This document shows positions 51,567-60,662 of a DNA stretch of 64,000 nt, piece by piece. Below the pieces are notes generated by a model. The model was not told where the DNA came from. It was given only the letters and a program-made list of their open reading frames with translations, and did not search any database. The position numbers were made by a program, and so were the translations under genes. Origin of the DNA: Phycisphaerales bacterium (GTDB lineage: Bacteria > Planctomycetota > Phycisphaerae > Phycisphaerales > UBA1924); assembly GCA_020850415.1 (NCBI GenBank), contig JADZER010000038.1, positions 1-64,000 on the forward strand, in the 5' to 3' direction. Numbering within the stretch: position 1 is the first letter of the stretch; each line of letters starts with the position of its first letter.

Positions 51567-52988
51567 ATGCCCGGCGCCCTGCCCGCCATACTCCTCACGG
51601 TCCTGGCACTGCTCGGCGGTCCGGCCCCCGGGCCCTTCGATCTCCGCGCCGGCCCGGCCGACCGGGTGGTGCTGAGCTGGAGCGCCGCACCCCCCGGGGC
51701 CGTGCTCGAGTCCCCCATGGCCAACCGCCTGCTCGGCGTCGCGGCGGTGCTGGGAGCGGCCGAACTCCGCCAGCTCGCGGTCCTCTCTCGGCGCGCCACC
51801 GAGGTGGGCTGGCCCGCGGAGACCGAGGTCCTCGGGCACGCCCATGTCTCCCGCGCCGAGCAGCACGCCAGCTACCGCGTGGGCGTGACCCCCGACGGCC
51901 TCGCGCTGTTCGCGACGGTGCCCGACGGCCCCGTGTTCGCCCTCGACGCCGACGGCTGCGGTGCGATCCTCGCGCCGCTGCTCGGGTACGACGGGGGTTT
52001 CGGGGCCGAGGCCGGGGCGGCGGTGGGGGAGGTGACGCAGTTCCCCGGCGACCCCCGCGTGTCCCGGATCGTGCTCGACGAGGCGACGGTGCGCGACCGC
52101 CTCAACGCCGGGCGCCCGACCGAGCTCCCGCCGACGGACCGCTACCTCCCCGACGAGCAGCTGTTCATCCGTCTCCCCGCCGGGTACACGGCGCGCCGCC
52201 CGGCCGGGCTGATCGTGTGGATCGACCCCACCGAGAGCGGCCGGCCGCCCGAGGCCTTCACCCCGGGCGCGGACGCGATGAACCTGGTCATGATCGGCGC
52301 CGCAGACGCGGGCAACCCGCGCCTGGCGACCGACCGCTACCAGCTCGCCCTCGACGCCGTGGCCTCCGCGTCCCGCCGGTTCCACATCGACCCCGCGCGG
52401 GTATATGTCACCGGCGTCTCCGGCGGGGGTCGGATCAGCTCCGGGCTCGTCGCGTGCTTCCCCGACATCTTCACCGGGGCGGTGCCCATCGTCGGTCTCA
52501 ACTGCTACGCCCATGTCCCGCTCGGCGACGGCCGATTCGTGCCCCTGGGGTTCCGCAAGCCCGACGCCAAGCGGTGGAAGCTGCTCCGGGAGCACCGGAT
52601 CGCGGCGGTCTCTGGCCCGCTGGATTTCAACTACCGCGAGATGACCAACGCCGTGCGTATCTACCAGCGTGACGGCCTGCCCGCCCGCCTCTTCGAGTAT
52701 GAGGACATGGCCCACACGCTGCCCACGCCCGAGCGGTTTACCGAGGCGCTCGGCTGGGTCGACGAGCCGGTCGCCCTGGCGGGCGCCGCCGCCGGCGCGG
52801 AGGCCGGGGAGCAGCTCGATGCCTACCTCGCCCGCTTCGGCGGGCTGCCGGCGACGACCGATGTGCAGCGCCGGCTGCTCGAACGCATCACGACCACGGC
52901 GCCGTGGTCCGACGCGGCGTGGCGGGCGTGCGAGCTGCTCGGGGTTGTTCCGCAAGAGACGGAGGCCGCGCCTACCGGCACGCCTTGA
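51567..52988 (+). CDS. Secreted alpha/beta-hydrolase (esterase/feruloyl-esterase type)
   Basis: Protein of 473 residues with signal peptide (LPAILLTVLALLGGPAPG). The N-terminal ~190 residues are unassigned. The C-terminal hydrolase has RLPAGYTARRPAGLIVWIDP, then YVTGVSGGGRISSGL with nucleophile Ser285 in GVSGG, and EYEDMAHTLPTPE with a probable catalytic His. It resembles PHB-depolymerase/feruloyl-esterase-like enzymes; substrate unknown. It lies 90 bases after the secretion operon, but no link is shown. The 3' end overlaps the convergent photolyase gene by 17 bases. Confidence 0.75.
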   Translation: MPGALPAILLTVLALLGGPAPGPFDLRAGPADRVVLSWSAAPPGAVLESPMANRLLGVAAVLGAAELRQLAVLSRRATEVGWPAETEVLGHAHVSRAEQHASYRVGVTPDGLALFATVPDGPVFALDADGCGAILAPLLGYDGGFGAEAGAAVGEVTQFPGDPRVSRIVLDEATVRDRLNAGRPTELPPTDRYLPDEQLFIRLPAGYTARRPAGLIVWIDPTESGRPPEAFTPGADAMNLVMIGAADAGNPRLATDRYQLALDAVASASRRFHIDPARVYVTGVSGGGRISSGLVACFPDIFTGAVPIVGLNCYAHVPLGDGRFVPLGFRKPDAKRWKLLREHRIAAVSGPLDFNYREMTNAVRIYQRDGLPARLFEYEDMAHTLPTPERFTEALGWVDEPVALAGAAAGAEAGEQLDAYLARFGGLPATTDVQRRLLERITTTAPWSDAAWRACELLGVVPQETEAAPTGTP

Positions 52989-54396
52989 ACACCCCGATCG
53001 CCCGCGCCCGGCTCGCCTTCAGATCGACGATCGCCTCGGGATAGCCGAACCGCGACCGCGCGAGCGGTGGGGGGTCGTGGACCGCGCCGTCCTCAACCCC
53101 CGACAGCTCGGGCACCCACCGCCGGATGTACGCCCCACCGGGGTCGAACTTCACCGACTGGCTGACGGGGTTGAAGACCCGGAAGTAGGGCGCCGCGTCG
53201 GTGCCGGTCGAGGCCGCCCACTGCCACCCGCCGTTGTTGCTGGCGAGGTCGCCGTCGACCAGGCTCTGCATGAAGTGCCGCTCGCCCAGCCGCCAGTCGA
53301 GCAGCAGGTTCTTGGTCAGGAACATCGCGACGATCATGCGGCAGCGGTTGTGCATCCAGCCGGTCTGGGCGAGCTGGCGCATCGCCGCGTCAACGATCGG
53401 GACGCCGGTCCGGCCCTCGCGCCACGCCCCGAACGCCGCGTCGTCCTCCCGCCAGGGCAGGCGGTCGTACTGGCGCTGGAAATTCCGCCCCATGCAGAGG
53501 CGGGGGAACGCGACGATCAAGTGCCGGAAGAACTCGCGCCAGATGAGCTCGCTGATCCATATGCCCGCGCCGGAGTCGGCGGGGATCTGGCCGAGCGTGC
53601 CCGCCCCCGCCTGCCGCATCGCCCGGCGCACGCAGTCCCGCACCGAGACCGTCCCGCACGCCAGGTATGCCGAGAGCATGCTCGTCCCTTCGAGGCCCGG
53701 GGCGTCGCGCCGCTCGCGGTAGTCAGCCAGCCCGCCCGAGGCGAAGGCCTCCAGCCGGTCGGTCGCGTCCCGCGCTCCGGCCGGCCACCGTCCGAGACCG
53801 GGCCACGCGCCGAAGCCGCCGACCGCCGTCGGGATCTCGTCGCTCGCGAAGAGCATCTCCGGCTGCCGCTTCGGCGCCGCGGGCTTGCCGAGCCCACCCT
53901 CCTGATCAAGCACGCCGATCAGCTTCTTCTTGAACGGCGTGAACACCGTGTACCACCGGCCCTCGTCGGTCATGACTGACCCCGGGGCCAGGATCGTCTG
54001 GTCGTCGAACTCGCGGGCGCCGATCCCCGCCTCGCTCAGGCGCATGCGCACGCCGGCGTCCCGCCGGACCTCGTTGACCTCCAGCTCGCGGTTCCAATAC
54101 ACCGCATCGCAGCCCAGATCTGTGGCGAGGCGGGCGAGGGCCTCGGGCACATCCCCGAACCGTGCCACGCACACGAACCGCAGCGGGATGCCGAGCCGCT
54201 CGAGTTCTCCCGCGAGGGCGCCCACCTGCTTGAGCACAAACCCTGCCTTGGGGTCCCCCCAGTCGTGCACCCGCCACTGGGCCGGGCAGGCCACGAACAC
54301 GCCGACGACCCCCCGGTCGGCCTCCCGCGTCGCCGCCGCCAGGGCCGGGTTGTCCCCGGTCCGCAGGTCGTTCCTGAACCAGACCATCGCCCGCAT
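52972..54396 (-). CDS. phrB: Deoxyribodipyrimidine photolyase
   Basis: Protein of 474 residues; ATG 54396 with GGAGG four bases upstream. It repairs UV cyclobutane pyrimidine dimers using blue light and FAD. N-terminal antenna domain (MVWFRNDLRTGDNPALAAA), C-terminal FAD domain with TGVPIVDAAMRQLAQTGWMH, NRCRMIVAMFLTKNLL and DGDLASNNGGWQWAASTGTD, then YFRVFNPVSQ. These are the class I CPD photolyase signatures. Divergent from the Lhr-type helicase gene with only 55 bases between, suggesting a shared control region in a DNA-repair group. Confidence 0.94.
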   Translation of the reverse strand: MRAMVWFRNDLRTGDNPALAAATREADRGVVGVFVACPAQWRVHDWGDPKAGFVLKQVGALAGELERLGIPLRFVCVARFGDVPEALARLATDLGCDAVYWNRELEVNEVRRDAGVRMRLSEAGIGAREFDDQTILAPGSVMTDEGRWYTVFTPFKKKLIGVLDQEGGLGKPAAPKRQPEMLFASDEIPTAVGGFGAWPGLGRWPAGARDATDRLEAFASGGLADYRERRDAPGLEGTSMLSAYLACGTVSVRDCVRRAMRQAGAGTLGQIPADSGAGIWISELIWREFFRHLIVAFPRLCMGRNFQRQYDRLPWREDDAAFGAWREGRTGVPIVDAAMRQLAQTGWMHNRCRMIVAMFLTKNLLLDWRLGERHFMQSLVDGDLASNNGGWQWAASTGTDAAPYFRVFNPVSQSVKFDPGGAYIRRWVPELSGVEDGAVHDPPPLARSRFGYPEAIVDLKASRARAIGVFKACR

Positions 54397-54451
54397 GGGT
54401 CCTCCTCGCCGAACCCGGCCATCCACCGTATCCTGCCTTCGAGGAACCCGC

Positions 54452-56998
54452 GTGACGGATGTGCTGATCCAACCCGGCATCGAGAAGTTCGAGGCCTTCT
54501 TCGCCAGGCGAGGGTGGGCGCCGTTCCCGTTCCAGCGCGAGGCGTGGGACGCCTATCTCGCGGGCCGGAGCGGGCTGATCACCGTCCCCACCGGCGCCGG
54601 CAAGACCTACGCCGCCTACGGCGGGCCGCTGGCCGAGTTGGCCTCTACCTTGCCCCCTCACACGCCCCCGTCGGGGGAGGGCCAGGGCGGGGCCTCCACC
54701 GCACCACGCCGGCGCACGCCCAAGTCCCGCCCCCGCACCCTCCGTGTCCTTTACATAACCCCACTCCGGGCCGTCTCCCGAGACATCGAACTGGCCCTCA
54801 AGCTCCCGGTCCTGGAGCTGGGCCTCCCCATCGAGGTCGAGAGCCGCACGGGCGACACATCCTCCGCCGTGCGCACCCGCCAGCGCACCAGCCTCCCCGA
54901 GGTCCTCATCACCACCCCCGAGTCGCTCAGCCTGCTGCTGAGCCACGCCGACGCCCCGGCCCGGTTCGGCCAGGTCCGGGCCATCATCATCGACGAGTGG
55001 CACGAGCTGCTCACCTCCAAGCGGGGCACGCAGGTGGAGCTGGCCCTGGCACGCATCCGCGGATGGTCGCCCGCCGTGCGCACATGGGCGCTCTCCGCCA
55101 CCATCGGCAATATCGCCGACGCGGCCCGGGCGGCGGTGGGGGCGCTGGACGACCCGGTGATCATCTCCGGCGACATGGCCCGCCCTGTCGAGATCGAGAC
55201 CGTGCTCCCGAGCGAGCCCCGGCAGCTGCCGTGGGCGGGTCACCTGGGCATGCGGATGCTGCCCCGCGTGCTCGAATCGCTGGACCCCGAGCGCTCCACG
55301 CTGATCTTCGTCAATACACGGTCCCAGGCGGAACTCTGGCACGGGGCGATCTTGATCACCCGCCCCGAGTGGGCCCCGGTCGTCGCGCTCCACCACGGCT
55401 CGAGCGATCGCGCCGAGCGCGAGCGCGTCGAGGCCGGGCTCAAGAACGGCTCGCTGCGTCTGGTCGTCGCGACCAGCTCGCTCGATCTCGGGGTGGACTT
55501 CTCGCCCGTCGAGCGCGTGTACCAGATCGGCTCGCCCAAGGGCATCGCGCGGCTGCTCCAGCGGGCGGGCCGGTCCGGCCACCGACCCGGGGAGCCCTGC
55601 CGCATCGTCTGCGTGCCCACGCACGCGATGGAGCTGGTCGAGATCGCCGCGGTGCGCGACGCGGTCGCGCGGGGGTCGATCGAGCCCCGGGCGGTCCAGC
55701 CCCGCCCGCTGGATGTCCTCGCCCAGCACATGGTCACCTGCGCCCTCGGCGGCGGGTTCAGGCCGGACGCGTTCTTCGCCGAGGTGCGCACCACCGCGGG
55801 CTACGCCGACCTTACCCGGGAGGACTTCGACTGGACGCTCGACCTGGTCACCCGGGGCGGGTCCACGCTCGCCGCCTACCCGGAGTTCCACAAGGTCGCC
55901 CTCGGCCCCGACGGGGTCGCCCGCGTCGAGTCCAAGCGCATCGGCCAGCTCCACCGGCTCAACATCGGGACGATCACCAGCGAGGCGACCGTGCCCGTCC
56001 GGTATGTCGGCGGGCGATCGCTGGGGTCGATCGAGGAGAACTTTGTCGCCTGGCTCCGCCCGGGCCAGAAGTTCATGTTCGCGGGCAAGGTGGTCGAGTT
56101 CGTGCGCCTGCACGACCTGATCGCCTATGTGCGCCCGGGCAAGGGGAAGACCAACTTCACGCCCCACTGGGCCGGGACGCGCCTGCCGATCTCCGAGTCG
56201 CTGGGGCGGGGCGTGCGCGAGATGCTCGAGCGGGCCCACGCCGCCAACCACCGTGACGAGCACGCAGAGACCTCCGTCGAGCTGGGGGCGGTGGCCCGCC
56301 TGGTGCGCGCGCAGGCGGCCCTCTCGGCGGTGCCCGCCAGCGACCAGGTGCTCGTCGAGATGCTGGAAACCAGGGAGGGCAGCCACCTCTTCGTCTTCCC
56401 CTTCGACGGGCGCCTGGTCCACGCCGGGATCGCGTCGATCGTCGCCCTGCGCCTGGGCAAGCGCGAGCCCACCACCTTCACCGTCACCGCCAACGACTAC
56501 GGCTTCGAGCTGCTCGCCGAGTCCGGGTATCCCTTCGCCGGGCTGTTCGGCCCGGGGTTGTTCAGCACCGACAACCTCGCCGAGGACGCCGAGCAGAGCG
56601 TGAACCTCTCCGAGCTGGCCAAGAGCCAGTTCCGCGAGGTCGCCCGCGTGTCGGGGCTGGTGTTCCAGAGCTACCCGGGGGCTCCGAAGTCCGCCCGCCA
56701 GCTCGGGGCGAGCAGCTCGCTGATCTTCGATGTCTTCGAGCAGTTCGACCCGGGCAACCTGCTGCTGTTCCAGGCGCGCCGGGAGGTCCTCGAACGCCAG
56801 TTCGAGCGTACCCGGATGGCCCGGACGCTCTCGCGCCTGGGCGCGGCCGGGCTGGTGATCTCGCGCCCCGAGCGGCCCACGCCGCTCGCCTTCCCGCTGA
56901 TCGCCGACCGGTTCGGCACGACGCTCAGCCACGGCAGCCTCGCCGAGCGGATCGACAAGATGCAGCAGCTCTGGGACCGGGAGGGCGCCGATGCGTGA
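54452..56998 (+). CDS. Lhr-type (ligase-associated) DEXH DNA helicase
   Basis: Protein of 848 residues from GTG 54452. SF2 motifs: VPTGAGKT with Lys51, VLYITPLRAV, TTPESLSLLL, IIDEWHEL (the DEWH box of the Lhr group), LSATIG, then ATSSLDLGVDF and LLQRAGRSGHRPG. The C-terminal winged-helix and Lhr domains follow. This matches the ligase-associated Lhr helicase found with a PdeM-type phosphoesterase, which follows with an 8-base overlap. It probably unwinds branched or nicked DNA in repair. Residues about 67-82 (TLPPHTPPSGEGQGG) are an insert encoded by a palindromic repeat element. Confidence 0.9.
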   Translation: MTDVLIQPGIEKFEAFFARRGWAPFPFQREAWDAYLAGRSGLITVPTGAGKTYAAYGGPLAELASTLPPHTPPSGEGQGGASTAPRRRTPKSRPRTLRVLYITPLRAVSRDIELALKLPVLELGLPIEVESRTGDTSSAVRTRQRTSLPEVLITTPESLSLLLSHADAPARFGQVRAIIIDEWHELLTSKRGTQVELALARIRGWSPAVRTWALSATIGNIADAARAAVGALDDPVIISGDMARPVEIETVLPSEPRQLPWAGHLGMRMLPRVLESLDPERSTLIFVNTRSQAELWHGAILITRPEWAPVVALHHGSSDRAERERVEAGLKNGSLRLVVATSSLDLGVDFSPVERVYQIGSPKGIARLLQRAGRSGHRPGEPCRIVCVPTHAMELVEIAAVRDAVARGSIEPRAVQPRPLDVLAQHMVTCALGGGFRPDAFFAEVRTTAGYADLTREDFDWTLDLVTRGGSTLAAYPEFHKVALGPDGVARVESKRIGQLHRLNIGTITSEATVPVRYVGGRSLGSIEENFVAWLRPGQKFMFAGKVVEFVRLHDLIAYVRPGKGKTNFTPHWAGTRLPISESLGRGVREMLERAHAANHRDEHAETSVELGAVARLVRAQAALSAVPASDQVLVEMLETREGSHLFVFPFDGRLVHAGIASIVALRLGKREPTTFTVTANDYGFELLAESGYPFAGLFGPGLFSTDNLAEDAEQSVNLSELAKSQFREVARVSGLVFQSYPGAPKSARQLGASSSLIFDVFEQFDPGNLLLFQARREVLERQFERTRMARTLSRLGAAGLVISRPERPTPLAFPLIADRFGTTLSHGSLAERIDKMQQLWDREGADA
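54651..54692. repeat. Palindromic element inserted in the Lhr-type helicase gene
   Basis: A G+C-rich imperfect hairpin centred on CCCCCGTCGGGGG, with outer arms GCCCC and GGGGC. It lies in frame between the Walker A segment and motif Ia, where related helicases have a short loop. It adds about 16 Pro/Gly-rich residues. It resembles the element in the methyltransferase gene in base pattern, not in exact sequence. Confidence 0.55.
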
Positions 56999-57665
56999 GA
57001 CCGCGGTCATCCGGGTCGGCGGCGAGCCGGTCGAGCTGCTGCCGGAACGGGCGGTCTGGTGGCCCGGCGAGCGCACGCTCGTGGTGGCGGACCTGCACCT
57101 GGGTAAGGAGCACGCCTTCGCGGCCTCGGGCATCGGCCTGCCCCCGACTATCCTCGACGAGACGCTCGACCGCCTAGCCCGGTGCATCGGGCTCACCGGC
57201 GCCGAGCGCGTGGTGATCGCGGGGGACCTGCTCCACGCGAAGATCGGCACGACCGAGCGGGTGATCGAACGCGTGGGCGCGTGGCGACGAACGGTGGCGG
57301 CGGCCATGCTGCTGGTGTCCGGCAACCACGACCGTGCCGCCGACGAAGTGGCCGGGGCGTGGGGGATCGAGCAGCGCGGGCCGGACCTCCGCCTCGGGCC
57401 GTTCCGGTTCGTGCACGAGCCCGACGGGGGCGTGCCCGACGCGTTCACCTGGGCGGGGCATCTGCACCCCGCGGTGCGCCTGGCCGCGGGGAGGGACTCG
57501 GTGCGGCTCCCCTGCTTCTGCGTCGGCGAGCGGGTCGGCGTCCTGCCGGCGTTCACTCGTTTCAGCGGCCGGACGACCCCGGCCCTGGCCCTCGCCGACC
57601 AGGCCTGGGCGATCGCCGACGACCGGGTGATCCTCGCCCCGACGCGAGTGGCTTCCGGCGGATAG
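56991..57665 (+). CDS. pdeM: Calcineurin-like phosphoesterase, PdeM type (ligase-associated)
   Basis: Protein of 224 residues, overlapping the helicase gene by 8 bases. All metallophosphoesterase motifs are present: VADLHLGKEHAF (DxH), GDLLHAKIG (GD), SGNHDRAAD (GNHD) and WAGHLHP (GHxH), so two metal ions can be bound. PdeM homologues are linked to DNA ligase, an exonuclease and the Lhr-type helicase in a DNA damage response set; here only the helicase and a photolyase are adjacent. Confidence 0.88.
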   Translation: MRETAVIRVGGEPVELLPERAVWWPGERTLVVADLHLGKEHAFAASGIGLPPTILDETLDRLARCIGLTGAERVVIAGDLLHAKIGTTERVIERVGAWRRTVAAAMLLVSGNHDRAADEVAGAWGIEQRGPDLRLGPFRFVHEPDGGVPDAFTWAGHLHPAVRLAAGRDSVRLPCFCVGERVGVLPAFTRFSGRTTPALALADQAWAIADDRVILAPTRVASGG

Positions 57666-57674
57666 GCTCCGCCC

Positions 57675-58898
57675 ATGACCAGTGCGCCGCGCGCTCCCCG
57701 CGTCTCGTCGAGCCTCCGACCGTTCGGCACCAGCATCTTCGCAGAGATCACCGCGCTGGCGGTCCGGCACAGCTCGATCAACCTCTCGCAGGGCTTCCCC
57801 GACTTTGACGCGCCCGAGTTCCTCAAGCGGGCCCTGGCCGACGCCGTGGCCGGTGGGCACAACCAGTACGCCCGCACGCAGGGGGTCCCGAAGCTCAACG
57901 AGGCGATCGCCGGCTGGTGGCGCCGGGCCGGCGGGCGGGAGCTCGACCCGCACGCGGAGATCACCGTCACCAGCGGCTGCACCGAGGCGCTCGCGGCGTG
58001 CTGCCTGGGGCTGCTCGAGCGGGGCGACGAGGCGGTCGTCTTCGAGCCGTACTACGACGCGTACCCGCCGGACCTGGCGATGGCGGGGGCGACGATGCGG
58101 GCCGTGACGCTCCGACCCTCCGATCGCGGCGTCTTCGGGTTCGACGCCGCCGAGCTCCGCGGCGCGTTCGGGGCTCGGACCCGGGCGGTCATCCTCAACA
58201 CGCCGCACAACCCCACGGGCAAGGTCTTCACCCGCGAGGAGCTGGGCCAGATCGCGGCGCTCTGCATCGAGCACGACGCGATCGTCATCGCCGACGAGGT
58301 GTACGAGCGGCTGACCTTCGACCCCGCCCGGGGGCATGTCTCCATCGCGTCCCTGCCCGGGATGGCCGAGCGGACGGTGACGCTCTCGAGCCTGGGCAAG
58401 ACCTTCAGCGCCACGGGACTGAAGATCGGGTGGGCGGTCGCGCCGCCGCACCTGACGGCGGGCGTCCGCGCGGCCCACCAGTTCCTGACCTACGCGACCA
58501 ACACCCCGACCCAGCACGGGGCCGCGCTCGCGCTCTCCGGCGACCAGGGGGAGGCGTATGTCCGCGAGCTTCTGGCCACCTACGCCGCCCGGCGCCGGTT
58601 TCTCTGCGATGCGCTCGCCGATCTGGGCTTCGGCGTGGTCGAGCCGGAGGGCACCTACTTCATCATGGCCGACCACACCGCGCTGAGCGAACGCCTCGGC
58701 CTGCTCGGCGACCACGGCGCCCCCGACGACTTCGCCTTCTGCCGCTGGCTCATCGAGCACGCGGGCGTCGCGACGATCCCACCCAGCGTCTTCTACGACG
58801 ACAAGGCGGAGGGGCGCAAGCTCCTGCGGTTCGCGTTCTGCAAGCGACAGGAAACGCTGGACGAGGCCGTGGGCAGGATGAGGCAGGCGCTGGCGTGA
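57675..58898 (+). CDS. PLP-dependent aminotransferase, class I/II
   Basis: Protein of 407 residues. It follows the kynurenine/methionine aminotransferase subgroup: INLSQGFPDFDAPEF, QYARTQGVPKLNEAI, TVTSGCTEAL, LNTPHNPTGKVF, ADEVYERLTF and SSLGKTFSATGLKIGW with the Schiff-base Lys242. It transfers amino groups from a bulky or sulphur amino acid to a 2-oxo acid; exact substrate undecided (glutamine transaminase K, YbdL or DapC-like). It starts 10 bases after pdeM and may be co-transcribed, though functionally unrelated. Confidence 0.9.
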   Translation: MTSAPRAPRVSSSLRPFGTSIFAEITALAVRHSSINLSQGFPDFDAPEFLKRALADAVAGGHNQYARTQGVPKLNEAIAGWWRRAGGRELDPHAEITVTSGCTEALAACCLGLLERGDEAVVFEPYYDAYPPDLAMAGATMRAVTLRPSDRGVFGFDAAELRGAFGARTRAVILNTPHNPTGKVFTREELGQIAALCIEHDAIVIADEVYERLTFDPARGHVSIASLPGMAERTVTLSSLGKTFSATGLKIGWAVAPPHLTAGVRAAHQFLTYATNTPTQHGAALALSGDQGEAYVRELLATYAARRRFLCDALADLGFGVVEPEGTYFIMADHTALSERLGLLGDHGAPDDFAFCRWLIEHAGVATIPPSVFYDDKAEGRKLLRFAFCKRQETLDEAVGRMRQALA

Positions 58899-58943
58899 GT
58901 GGGTCTGACGGCGGCGCGATCCGGCCGGGTCGGCCGGTCCAGG

Positions 58944-59282
58944 TCAGAACAGCAGCCCGCCGCCTCCCGCGCCCGCGGCGGAGGCCGCCGCCCCGATGCC
59001 CAGAACCACGAAGAGCAGCACATAGAACAGGACGCCCAGGACCAGCAGCACCGACGAGATGATGCCGCAGATCATCCCCGCCATGGTGAGCCCCTTGCCC
59101 TCGGGGTCGATCAGGCCGAGCTTCATTTTCTTGAGATCGCCCTGGCCCATGAGCCACGCGGCGATACCCAGCGGCGCGCAGATGACGAGGCTCAGCACGC
59201 CGAGCACAAGGATGAGCACGCCGCGGTGCGGGGCGCCGATGCCGACGGTCGGGCCGGGAAAGGTGGGGGGGATCTGGGACAC
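58944..59282 (-). CDS. Small DUF4190-like membrane protein
   Basis: Protein of 112 residues from GTG 59282, with AAGGAC upstream. A Pro-rich head (IPPTFPGPTVGIGAPHRG) precedes two membrane helices (VLILVLGVLSLVICAPLGIA and MICGIISSVLLVLGVLFYVL), linked by GQGDLKKMKLGLIDPEGKGL, the DUF4190 arrangement. Family function unknown. A Gly/Ala-rich tail follows. It is antisense to both neighbours and stands alone. Confidence 0.7.
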   Translation of the reverse strand: MSQIPPTFPGPTVGIGAPHRGVLILVLGVLSLVICAPLGIAAWLMGQGDLKKMKLGLIDPEGKGLTMAGMICGIISSVLLVLGVLFYVLLFVVLGIGAAASAAGAGGGGLLF

Positions 59283-59351
59283 GGGATCGTCCTTGTTGCA
59301 CGGGTGTGTTCGGTGCGTCGGGAATCGCGGGGCCCGGGATACACTGGCGAG

Positions 59352-60662
59352 ATGGCACGCACGCCACGCGAAACGCTGTTGGGCGGGATCGTACCAGAAA
59401 TCCTCAGGGCGGCCGACCCCGCCGGTCTGGTCTCGGGGGTGCTGGGGGGCGGGGCGCCGATCGGGCGCTGCCGGGCCGTGGCCGTGGGGAAGGCTGCCGC
59501 GCCGATGATCGGGGCGGCCGCGGGGGCGTTGGGCGAGCAACTCGAGGGAGCGGTTGTCGTGGCCCCGCCGGGGGGGGGCCATGGGCCCGCGCGTGCGGGA
59601 CTGGGGCGGCCGGGGGTCGAGTGGCTCGGGGCCGACCACCCCACGCCCACGCCCAGGAATCTGGCCGCCGCGGGGCGGGTGCGGGAGCTTGTCGCGGGCA
59701 TGGGCCCGGGCCAGACGCTGCTGGTGCTGCTCTCCGGCGGGGCGTCGGCGATGCTCTGCCTGCCGCGGGAGCCGCTGACGCTGGGCGACCTGGCGTCGGT
59801 CACGGACGCCCTGCTGCGGGCGGGGGCGCCGATCGGGGAGCTCAACGCGGTGCGCAAGCACTGCGAGGTGCTCAAGGGTGGCGGGCTGGCGGCGGTGCGG
59901 GGGGCGGGCGGCGAGGGGCGGATCGTGTCGCTGATCCTGTCCGATGTCCTCGGCGACAGGCTGGATGTCATCGGGTCGGGCCCGACCGCGCCGGACCCGA
60001 CCACCTTCGCCGACGCTCTGGGCGTGCTTGAGCGGCGGGGGGCGCTCGACGCCTCACCGGCGGCGACGGACCTGCTCCGCCGGGGCGCGGCGGGGGCTGA
60101 GCCCGAGACCGTCAAGCCCGGTGCGCCGGTCTGGGCAAGGGTAGAGAACCGGGTGATCGGGAGCAACCGGCTCGCCCTCGACGCGGCGGCGGCGGCGTGC
60201 GACGCGGCGGGCTACGCGGTGCTGGCACGGCGCGAGGGCGTCGAGGGCGAGGCGGCGGTGATCGGCCGGGAGCTGGCGGCGGAGGCCAGGCGCCTCGCCG
60301 CCGAGACCGGCCGGCGCGGGGCGATCGTCTGGGGCGGGGAGACGACGGTGACCGTCGGCGATGCGCCGGGCCTCGGCGGGCGGAACCAGGAGCTGGCGCT
60401 GGCCTGCGCGATCGAGCTCGACGGCGTCGACGGGGTCACCGTGCTGAGTTTCGCCACCGACGGGCGCGACGGCCCGACCGACGCGGCGGGCGGGGTGGTC
60501 GACGGCTCGACCGCCGGGGCGATCCGCGGCGCGGGTATCGAGCCGCGTGACGCCCTCGCCCGCCACGACAGCTACCACGCCCTGAACCGCGCGGGGGCGC
60601 TGGTCCGCACCGGCCCGACCGGCACCAACATCAACGATCTGATGGTGGCGCTGGTCGGGTGA
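59352..60662 (+). CDS. Glycerate 2-kinase, MOFRL/GckA family
   Basis: Protein of 436 residues. Signatures: VAVGKAAAPM, LLSGGASAMLCLP, LNAVRKHCEVLKGGGLA, LSDVLGD and IGSGPTAPDPTTF, then MOFRL-domain GGETTVTV, GGRNQELALA, SFATDGRDGPTDAAGG and GPTGTNINDLMV. It phosphorylates D-glycerate at C2 using ATP (glyoxylate, serine or sugar-acid routes). Low-complexity G/A-rich inserts are present near 70-80. It converges with the peptidase gene, overlapping by 32 bases. Confidence 0.92.
   Translation: MARTPRETLLGGIVPEILRAADPAGLVSGVLGGGAPIGRCRAVAVGKAAAPMIGAAAGALGEQLEGAVVVAPPGGGHGPARAGLGRPGVEWLGADHPTPTPRNLAAAGRVRELVAGMGPGQTLLVLLSGGASAMLCLPREPLTLGDLASVTDALLRAGAPIGELNAVRKHCEVLKGGGLAAVRGAGGEGRIVSLILSDVLGDRLDVIGSGPTAPDPTTFADALGVLERRGALDASPAATDLLRRGAAGAEPETVKPGAPVWARVENRVIGSNRLALDAAAAACDAAGYAVLARREGVEGEAAVIGRELAAEARRLAAETGRRGAIVWGGETTVTVGDAPGLGGRNQELALACAIELDGVDGVTVLSFATDGRDGPTDAAGGVVDGSTAGAIRGAGIEPRDALARHDSYHALNRAGALVRTGPTGTNINDLMVALVG

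Noticed and set aside
53906-57982. Very long open frame (about 1358 codons) on the minus strand
   Set aside because: It lies opposite the helicase, phosphoesterase and aminotransferase genes, which have clear motifs. It is a by-product of high G+C at third codon positions and lacks any coherent domain.
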